This document shows, one piece after another, positions 56,132 through 64,000 of a stretch of DNA of 64,000 nt. Each line of letters starts with the position of its first letter. The stretch's first letter is position 1. A program made the position numbers and the translations under genes. The stretch comes from Phytophthora quininea (Eukaryota > Oomycota > Peronosporomycetes > Peronosporales > Peronosporaceae): positions 1-64,000 of the forward strand of contig JAAVTG010000077.1 of the NCBI GenBank assembly GCA_011947345.1. The letters run 5' to 3'. The notes below the pieces were generated by a model. It was not told the DNA's origin. It saw only the letters and a program-made list of their open reading frames with translations, and searched no databases.

Positions 56132-56590
56132 GTGGGCAGTGCAGTGGGATGTCTCGAAGCGATGCAAGGAGTGTTCGAGCGATGCGCCCTGGATATTTTG
56201 TACGAGGCGATGATCAAAGCAATTTCGTATGGATATCTCAACATCATCAAGTTTTTGAACGAGGCATGCAGCAAGGAGCTGAACGATCAAGACGACGGAG
56301 CGGGAGATGAAGGGTGTCCACTCGTTACCGCAATCTTCTCCGACAAGGTTGAGATTGCTGAGTATCTTTTAGACAGCAATGGTTTCAAGGTGTCTGTGCT
56401 TCCCTTGGCTTTAGCTGCCGCCGCATCATGTGGGCAGTTGACTCTCTTTAAACGTCTTTATGACGGAAGTCGTACGGATTCTCTGTCACTTTCAAAAATG
56501 CAGCCCAGCGCGGCAACATTAAGATCATGGAGTTCTTGCATACGAAAGGAGTTTGCTGTGTGAGCACATGGAACAAGGGCTTCGGTTAAA
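56132..56590 (+). pseudogene. Ankyrin-repeat gene fragment
   Basis: Plus-strand frame with YEAMIKAISYGYLNIIKFLN, GCPLVTAIFSDKVEIAEYLL and PLALAAAASCGQLTLFKRLY, three ankyrin-type repeats of the degenerate form seen in oomycete gene families. After a frame change near 56490 a last repeat (AAQRGNIKIMEFLHTKGVC) ends at a stop near 56590. There is no plausible Met start (the frame opens with GTG), so this is a truncated or broken relative of the ankyrin gene at 59356-61105, on the opposite strand. Confidence 0.6.
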
Positions 56591-56986
56591 ACGACCAAAC
56601 GGAATCAATAAAATATCTCCACCGGGAGGCGTTGACAACAGCAATGGCGCTCGAGATTTGTCGCCGTTGTTGGAGGGCAGAGGCTCGCAGCTAGCTGCAC
56701 AAGCAGGATGAGTGGATACTTCTCGTTCTTTCGCGCTGTACACGACGCAATGATTACTTCCAAGAGTGGATTACCACCGCGTTAGTCTGTGTTAATCGAA
56801 GGACACGTGAGCACCAAGCCTATCAGAGCCTTCAACGGCACGCGTTTTCACATCCTGGCAGGAGATCTTCCTCAAAGTCCCTCGGATCACAAAAACGACA
56901 GACCTGTCGAAATGGGGATCCTCCGCTTGGTCACGAGCGCTCGAGGTCGCTCACTTTCCAATTTCGCCGCTCCCAAACAAGTTCGC
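56591..56986. other. Gap before the BT1 transporter
   Basis: No motif in any frame. Expected to contain the promoter of the transporter gene at 56988. Confidence 0.4.
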
Positions 56987-56987
56987 C

Positions 56988-58662
56988 ATGGCGCATTCCA
57001 GCCCTGCTGTCGCCGACAAGATAGACATACCTTCGCTGCCGTCGCCCTCGGTCGAGTTTCAATCGCTCGCTTCGCCTGGTTTCAGCGACGATGGAGTTCT
57101 CGAGAACGGAGCTTTACGACCGGGTGGCACACCGTCACTGTATGACTGGGAGAACGTGGGGCTCCTGATCCACATCGGTGCTATCGGCGTCGTGTACGGC
57201 GTCAATTCGGGTGTGGTCTACGCTGTGCTCAACAACTACTTGTACATGTCGGCGATGCTGGTGACCACGGCTGAGGCTTTGGTCCGGACTCCGCGGTCTT
57301 GCCGCATGTTCTTCGCCGTGTTTTCCGACTGCTATCCAATCTTCGGATACCGCCGTCGGCCTTATTTGATGTTGGGGTGGGCGATGGCGTTCTTGGCGTG
57401 CTTCCTCATGGCTGTGCTCCTGATAGGTGAGCCGTACTACGGCGACCCCGAGCTCGTCGACATGGACATCGCCGACATGACCCCGAACAACTTGAGCTGA
57501 TAAACCAGGACGCCCCCGACCGCGGGATCAAGCTCATGGTGCTGCTGATGGTGGCCAATCTCGGCACTGTCATCGCATACGGCGCGTCGGACGGTCTCAT
57601 GGTCGAACTTGCGCAACGGGAGGCGGAAACGTTCGCGGTTCCGTTCAGAGCCACATGTCGGTCGTCCGCAATTGCTGCGGCATGCTTGGAGCCTTTTGAC
57701 TGGACTTGGTCTCAATAGCCCCGACTACGGCGGCTCGTTCTCCTGGAGCATCGGGTTCAATGGAGTCATGGCTGTCTGCGCGGCATTCTCGTTTGCTGCA
57801 GTCCCTGGCTGTTGGTTCTTTATCAACGAGAAAAAGGCGCCACGTCTTGCCATGGGCGCCTTCTACAAGGACCTGTTCAAGCTGCTGCAACACCGAGTGT
57901 TCTACCAAGTCATCGCCTTCCGGTTCTTCCGTCAAGTGTTTTCACGCTTTGGTGTCACGGCTGAGTCGGCTATTCAAAGCACGTACCTCAAGTGGAACCG
58001 CTCAACGAAGGCCTGGCCAGTGTCTTCTCGCAAGGCGTGGCTGCGTATGCAGTCTACGCAGTTCGCAAGTGGGGACTCCACTGGAGCTGGCAGGTTCTTG
58101 TGATCGCCAGCCAATTCGGTGTCATCTTCTTCGATGCCACTGCAGCGTTCATCACCATCTGGAACGTCTTTCGAGCGCAGTGGTTCTGGCTCGGGATGCC
58201 TCTGCTAGAAGAGTTCACTGCTGGCATCGGCGACTTTGTTGCTGCTTGTTCGTGGTCGAGATTGCGGATGTAGGACGCGAAGCGACCACCATGAGTCTGA
58301 TGGCCACAGTGGTGCAGCTTGGCTCGCCGTTCGCCAAGGTCATGACCAAGACGGCCGGCGGATACTTCGACATCGAACGCAAGTTCGTCGCCCAGGACGA
58401 CCGGGCAGTCCACTTGCAGCTCACTTATGCGTACCTGGTGGCCTATGCGTTCAACATTTTCTTGATCGTGTTTGTCATCTGGCTGCCTCGTCAAAAGGCT
58501 GAAGCTCACGAGCTCAAGAAGAACGGCGGTCAGAATTTCTGGATGGGAGTGCTCACAATCGCCTACATGGTATTTGCCTTCTGCTGGCTCATCATGACCA
58601 ACGTGCTGAGTCTCTTTGATTCGACGTCTTGTCTGCGTATTGCCGGCGGTAGTGGCTGCTAG
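56988..58662 (+). CDS. BT1/FBT-family transporter (frameshifts)
   Basis: Folate-biopterin transporter family (MFS clan), multi-pass membrane protein. N-terminus MAHSSPAVADKIDIPSLPSP is cytosolic; then VGLLIHIGAIGVVYGVNSGV (helix 1), FFAVFSDCYPIFGYRRRPYL (the family SDxxPIxGYRRxPY motif), MLGWAMAFLACFLMAVLLIG, VANLGTVIAYGASDGLMVEL, a run of helices around SWSIGFNGVMAVCAAFSFAA, FFRQVFSRFGVTAESAIQST and C-terminal VEIADVGREATTMSLMATVV (family E-x-A-x3-REATxxSLMAT). At least five changes of frame between 57500 and 58260 split it, with no stop-rich stretch, so homopolymer losses are the simplest cause. Expected substrate class: folates, pterins or related metabolites; not determinable here. Confidence 0.78.
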
Positions 58663-58899
58663 ATGAATTAGAACTCCAACCGCCTGAGTCTGAATCCATA
58701 ATCGAAATGTCTGCGTGGTCCCAGGAGAATCCTCATATCCCAATTCGCGCCGTTAACTATCCAGCGCTGGAAGTTTTGGTGGCCTAGTGTGGCGTTCTTA
58801 GCTGCAAGCTGTACTGTTGTATTCCTCGGGCTTCTGGTATGATAAGGAACGACAAGCAACGTCAACATATTTCGGCTCTTGCGAATGTTAGTGAGTCGA

Positions 58900-59330
58900 G
58901 CAGTAATGTATGCGGAGGTTACTTGTCCGTCTGAATTTCCGAAGAGATGTCGAGCTATTCAAGAAGACATCGGAAGACCTTCTGACAATGCTCAAGACGA
59001 ATAAAAGTCTCGAGTACCTAGAAGTGGCCGTGCCCTTTGAACATGGAGAGCTTTGCCGATTTCAGACAGCACTATCTCGAGCCAATCTACCGCCAGAAGG
59101 AGCCCCTGTCGATGGAGAGCAAATTGGCGTTCTTGAGCATTTTCCCGCCCCGTCGTTTGCCAGCAGTATTGACCAACAAGAAAGCCAAGCCGGACAATCC
59201 TGTTCTCAGCATCATTTTCTCGCTGGCTGCACCAAACGAAAAGTATTCTTTCACAGCATTGCGTTGGAGATCCACGAGGCTGAAAGCTCGATTTAAGCTG
59301 CTTGATGAATACTGTCACGAACAAGCCTGA
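58900..59330 (+). pseudogene. Leucine-rich-repeat-like gene fragment
   Basis: Two overlapping frames together encode SEDLLTMLKTNKSLEYLEVA (one LRR-like unit), SFADFRQHYLEPIYRQKEPL, ESKLAFLSIFPPRRL and NPVLSIIFSLAAPNEK before a stop at 59330. I take this as the C-terminal tail of an LRR-type oomycete multigene family (a LL..N.TLEYLEV unit followed by a conserved LEPI.R...M..KLAFLSI block). The rest of the gene is missing. Identification from memory, moderate to low certainty. Confidence 0.45.
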
Positions 59331-59355
59331 CGCTGTCGGATTTATTCTCTAATAT

Positions 59356-61105
59356 CTACTCGTCGTCACTCCGCCCAGGTACTTTAGATCCAGCATTACA
59401 AATAATCTTCTCGATTCGTGCGTCCTTGTACTGAAGCAAGGCATTGTCGACCACATCGGGAGAAACAGCTCCAGTTCCAACAAGAAACTTTACTGCCTCA
59501 CGGTTTTGGGTAGACACTGCCTTCATGAAAGCAGCATCTAGCAAGCGGTCCGGCACTACATTTTTCTGTACAGGAACTCTAGGACGCCCTGGCAGTGTAT
59601 ACCTTGGCAGTAGTTTTTGTACTTATCGGACCCTCCCATGAAAGCCTGGCTAATAGTTTCGGGGTGATATCGCCTGCTTCAAATAAAAACTCCACAACAT
59701 TGATGCATTCTCGCACTTCTGTCGCGTCGACAAATACCTCATTCATCGTATCGGACGAGATACGGGTTGTGCTGTTTAAGAACCTCAATACGTCGGCACA
59801 TTTGTCCTCGTGAAAGCTCCATTTTTGTCCACAGCAGTGCGCTTGAAAGCATCTACCATCAACGTTTCGGGGATTCCTTTACCAACAAAATACTTCACCA
59901 CTTCGGGATTCCCATGGGCCGCCGCGCTTATAAACGTTTCGTCAAACGAGTAGCAATCGCTCGTACCGATCGAAGCTGCAGCCGCGTATCCCTCGATATT
60001 ACACAGAAACCTCACAACTTGTAGCGCGCCACATTCTGCTGCATCACAGAGCAGCTTATCGAGGAGGTCAATTTCATATTCGTCTGCCGACAGTAAAAAT
60101 CATACGATTTCTACTCGATCACAACCAGCGGCATGGCCCAGCGCTATCTCGCGATATTCTTTGGTGACCCATCCATCCATATAAAACTGTTCAACACGCT
60201 CCAATCGACCCTGGTCGGCCGCGACAATCACCACCACTTCCATTGCAGACTTCGTGTAGCCCCTGTTAGCGTACAAAAACTCCACTATTTCCAAGTGACC
60301 GTTTTTAGTGCTGCAGCAAGTGGACCGTCCGGGTAGTCGTGTGAGTAGCTCACGCAGGCGTAAAAGCCGCGGGCCGCGACTTCTTCTTCATACACTTGAT
60401 GGCCGCATTTGTTGTGCAAGAACTTGACGACATCGAGACGGCCGTTTGCAGCTGCCTGGATCATTGCCCTTCTGAAAATCTTTGTGTCGTCCGAGCCACA
60501 CCTGGCAAACACAATCTCAAGTCCTGGCAGATTGTTGCTGCCTGCGGCCCACAACAGAGCCTGCCTGCGGTTCCCCAACCGGCAAATAGCTTCCACCATG
60601 TCCTGCTGTTGATCCTCTAACGCCTTCTCCATCCCTTGTCAATATTCCACTGGAACAACTTGAGCAACAGCACCACTACCTTCAAATGTCCTCCAGCGAC
60701 TGCTTTTGTCAGTGGCTGGTATTTCACGCCGTCCATGAAGACGTCGGGCTTCTTCCACCACTTGCACACGGTTTCAATGACCTCACAATGGCCACACGCA
60801 GCGCCAATCTCAATCAACTGGTTAGCCATGCTCCCCATATTGATTCTCATCCTTGGCAAGATTGTCTCGAGCCATGGAGCCCTCCCAGATTTGGCCGCCT
60901 CCTGTGCCGCTTCTTCGAGCGACATCAAGAACTCGCTGACGAGCCCCATGACGTCTGCTACCTCCTGGACCCTGTCGGGAAGCGGCACCAGCTTGAGAAG
61001 CTTGTATGCACGCGGGCTCGCATCTTCATCTCGTTGGCTTTGCTTCATCTCGGCCTTCTTCTCTCTGAATAAGAAAGAACGCGGCCTTGATTTGTCAACG
61101 TACAT
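59356..61105 (-). CDS. Ankyrin-repeat protein (frameshifts)
   Basis: Starts MYVDKSRPRSFLFREKKAEM and continues with an Ala/Glu-rich helix and ankyrin repeats: ANQLIEIGAACGHCEVIETV, PLTKAVAGGHLKVVVLLLKL, AMIQAAANGRLDVVKFLHNK, AADQGRLERVEQFYMDGWVT, FISAAAHGNPEVVKYFVGKG and AFMKAVSTQNREAVKFLVGT, ending at a stop at 59356. About ten repeats are present. The frame changes near 60640 (one G of a G run missing), near 60300, 60090, 59785 and 59580. Oomycetes have large families of such degenerate ankyrin proteins, and no other domain is visible. It may be intact in reality with assembly errors, or a decaying family member; at least two of the breaks fit single-base loss. Confidence 0.65.
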
Positions 61106-61154
61106 ATTATTTAACTGGAAATGCGAGCGGTCTATCCTATCTATTGGGCGGAGC

Positions 61155-64000
61155 CTAAGACGTGAGGTACTGGTCCAAGGACTCGCCCGAGATGTCCTCG
61201 ATCTGCTTGATGACGCGGTGGCACGTCTTCTCCACCTCGTCGTTCGTGTCCTCCATGAGCTCGGCCAGGAATGGGATGCTCTCGGGCAGCATGGACAGGA
61301 ACTCGTCTCCGATCACCTGGTAGCACTTCTCCACCGTCACCAAAGCCGCCAGTCGAACCAAAGCGTAGTCGCCGCGCGACTTCATGAGTACCGCGTAGTG
61401 GAGCGGCTTCCACAGGAGGTCGCTCTTGGCAGCCCACGCCAAGTTGGCCAGACACGGCGCCACCGTCTCTAGCACGAACTCGCGTTGGGAGCTGTCGTGC
61501 TGCAGCACGTCCAACACGTCCACCAGTGGGGTCAGTACGACGTCGAAGTGGTCCTTCTCCATGAAGCCGTCGTTGTCGTGCACGAAGCAGCCGTCCAGGG
61601 CACGCACAGCCGAGCTCAACAGCAGCGTGTTGCGCTCACGTTCCGTCTTCACATCCACCACCGAGCCAGCCAGTTTGGCTTTCTTAGCTGGTGGCTCGTC
61701 CTCAGTAGCGAAGAAATCGTCGTCGTCGTCGCTGTCACTCTCCTCCAAGGACCGAGGCGGCTTCTGCATCAGCACTGAGCGACTCTCACGAAGCGCAGAG
61801 GTCAGGAACTCCAATACATGGGCGTAGTACGGCACGAAGATGCCGCGCAGACGCTCCGACAGCTTCACCACCAGCTTGAAGAAGGCAATTCGGCGCGAGA
61901 TGTCTCCGTTCTTACCAGCAGACCCGACACGCGTCTGCGCCCACTCTGCAATCTTCAGGAACAGAGGCTTCAGCTGCTTCTCGCTCAGCTTGAGGATGAA
62001 CTGCACCATGCAATCCAGCACTTCGTCCTCCACTTCGTCCAGATTTTCCAGCTTGGAGGCGTGTACACGACGCGCATCCAGAGCCGTCACGAAGAAGCGA
62101 GCGAATGCAGGGAGGTGCTTACGGAGCGCAGCTGCATCCAGGTCGTTCACAATCGTCCCCACAACGGAGAACAGTCGAGACACACTGGCGTCGCTCTGCA
62201 AGGTCAGCACGTGCTCGTAAGCGCCGAACAATGTGGGGAGCAGTAGCCGCAGCTCCACGTGGTTGCACAAGTTCAGCAGGCAGCAATCAACAGAGAGAAG
62301 AATCTGCGCGTTGGTCGGCGCTGTAGACAGCATGGACGGCGTCAGCAGAGCTCGAATAATGGCAGGCATGTACGGGCCCAGGAACTGGGGATCTTGTCCG
62401 TGAAGACTTCGAGAGATGCCAGCAAGCACTGCAGCACTGCCTTGGTCCCGCTCACTCCATTGCTCGATGAACAGTATTCGATGCCACTGAGCAAGCGTGG
62501 GAAGAATTTCGGCAGCATTGGGAACACAATCGGCCCCACTGCACGGCAGACTGATGAAAGACACACAAACGCACAGCCAAACAGATGCAACGTCATAGGC
62601 GAACCGGTCGCAACGTCCTGGTCGACGTACTTGACGATCGTCGGAAGCACCTGCTGGAAGCGCTTGGTGTGCCCCGCAGCAAAGTTGCGGGCCAAGATGT
62701 CGACACTGAGCAGCGCCGTCTGGATGTTGACGCTGTTCTCCGAGCCATTCTCGTTCTTGAGGATCGTGTCAAACTCGTCCAGCATGTCGATAAACAACAA
62801 CGCCTCTCCAGAGGTGAGCGAGTCGCGCTCCTCTTGCAGGCGCTCGTTGAACAACTGCATTGCCTTCTTACGGACGAGACTGTTGTCGTGGTGCAGCAAC
62901 TCACTGATAACTGCCACGAATCCCGGTGTTGATAGAAGCTGCTGCAGCGCACCAAGGATCTCAATAGACTCGTTGGCAAGACCAGTCCAAAAGCCGTCTT
63001 CATCGTCGTGCACAGATTGCTCTCGTGCCACACGACGGAAATACAGCAACACCAGTTGAGCAAGCATCAGGTAGCTGTGTTGCAACACATCGCCCTCGTC
63101 GTCGTCTTCCATAGACCCCGCCTCGTTACGTTCGCCTTCGTACGCCAGAATCGTGTGATGCAGCTCACGAGCACGCAGGTGAGTGGTCACAAACTTGACC
63201 AGAATCGAGTTTAATTGTCGGGAGAGTGCATTCGACTTGGCGAGCTTCTCATCCAGCACAAAGCGCTCGTATTCGACGTCCTCCTCATCGTCCATTTCAT
63301 CCGTGTCGGTGTCCGACTCCTCCACAACGTGCGGCAACAAATCACGCGCCATACGAAGAACCATGACCAGAGACGACACTTGGACAGCGCAGTCGAAAGT
63401 GAAGCACAAGTTGTGAGCAAACTGGATACGTTCACGCTGAAGATCCATATCCCCACAGCTGCAGCATGCTGCAATAACGCTACCGCGCAATACGGGAGAA
63501 GTTCGCTGCCTAGAGATCCTACCAATACCTGAAAGAGAGGCTCACGCTTCGCCTTGGGAATTTGGTTGAACGCGTTCACGAACAGCCCAATAAACTGCTG
63601 CGGCGTGATCAAAACTTCTGATGGCTTATCCTTCGAGGCCACAATGTGGGGAACCACAGATTTGATGATCGTCTCAAGCACGTGGAAAGAGTACTCGTCG
63701 TCTTGACGAATTGATCCAGCGCTGACGAAGCTCAAGATCTTGTCAAGCGACGTGAGAACACTAGCGGGATGCAAGTTCACGAGTGAGCTGATGAACAACA
63801 AGGCTTCGTTGCGTGTCTGGGGAGACGAGGTCCGGCCGAGACAACCAAGCGTGTACTTCACTAGCAGCTCTGGCTTCACACTGGCAACAGCATTCTTTGC
63901 TGCCTTCCCAGTGCGTCCGTTTGACTTGCTAAAAGACGTTGAGTTGACTTCGCACGCGCGACGCAGGCAGCTGAACAAAACCTGCAGGATGTACTCAGAC
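61155..64000 (-). CDS. UTP10: HEATR1/UTP10-like ribosome-biogenesis protein, C-terminal part (runs off the window)
   Basis: Large HEAT-repeat subunit of the small-subunit processome (t-UTP group), needed for rRNA transcription and early pre-rRNA processing in the nucleolus. Only the C-terminal ~930 residues are in the window; the rest lies beyond 64000. Seen: AHNLCFTFDCAVQVSSLVMV, acidic tracts (DTDTDEMDDEEDVEYE and SDSDDDDDFFATEDE with a following PAKKAKL basic patch), FILKLSEKQLKPLFLKIAEW and RIAFFKLVVKLSERLRGIFV (BP28CT domain), and the diagnostic end SMLPESIPFLAELMEDTNDE with VEKTCHRVIKQIEDISGE. Two single missing Cs (near 62395 and 63490, both in C runs) split the frame into three. Confidence 0.82.

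Overview
The window looks like an oomycete nuclear chromosome, most like Phytophthora. Support comes from short GT-AG introns (about 50-80 bp), a high-GC gene-dense background, secreted plant-wall enzymes (GH3 beta-glucosidase, cutinase), a flagellar SHIPPO-repeat protein expected in a zoospore-forming organism, and a mixed set of DIRS, Copia, Gypsy, hAT, Tc1 and pogo-like elements. No rRNA, tRNA or CRISPR array was recognised. The organism call is inferred from gene content; no search was run.

Layout. Positions 1-960 hold nothing firm. 973-7171 carries a GH3 beta-glucosidase, a DUF2985-like membrane protein, a PP2C-like phosphatase and a five-exon PPIL3-type cyclophilin. From about 7.2 to 23.4 kb lies a transposon island: a pogo-like element with intact ends, DIRS remnants, a Copia 3' end, two halves of a hAT transposase facing each other, a Gypsy RNase H scrap, a second BED-finger fragment, a Tc1 element with long inverted repeats, and DDE_3 and ankyrin-like relics. 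From 23.4 kb to the end genes are dense again: a TAF4-like TFIID subunit carrying TAZ fingers, a Rieske protein, two tandem SLC37-like permeases, COG4, UMP-CMP kinase diverging from V-ATPase subunit H, LC8 dynein light chain, PEX11, a PH-domain protein, a protein kinase, prefoldin 4, cutinase, an EF-hand/pseudo-E2 fusion, an M14 carboxypeptidase, an SLC1-like carrier, the flagellar protein, gamma-glutamyltransferase, an RGG-rich protein with a possible SPOC domain, ankyrin proteins, a BT1 transporter, and HEATR1/UTP10 running off the right edge.

How the parts relate. The genes are mostly independent housekeeping units (transcription initiation, vesicle tethering, V-ATPase, peroxisome, ribosome biogenesis), not an operon-like system. 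The most unusual items are domain fusions: two EF-hands on an E2 fold whose catalytic cysteine position is serine, and TAZ zinc fingers inside a TAF4.

Caution for any reader: many otherwise well-conserved genes are broken by single missing bases, most of them inside short homopolymer runs. This points to assembly or base-calling deletions, so frameshifts outside the transposon island should not by themselves be read as pseudogenes.
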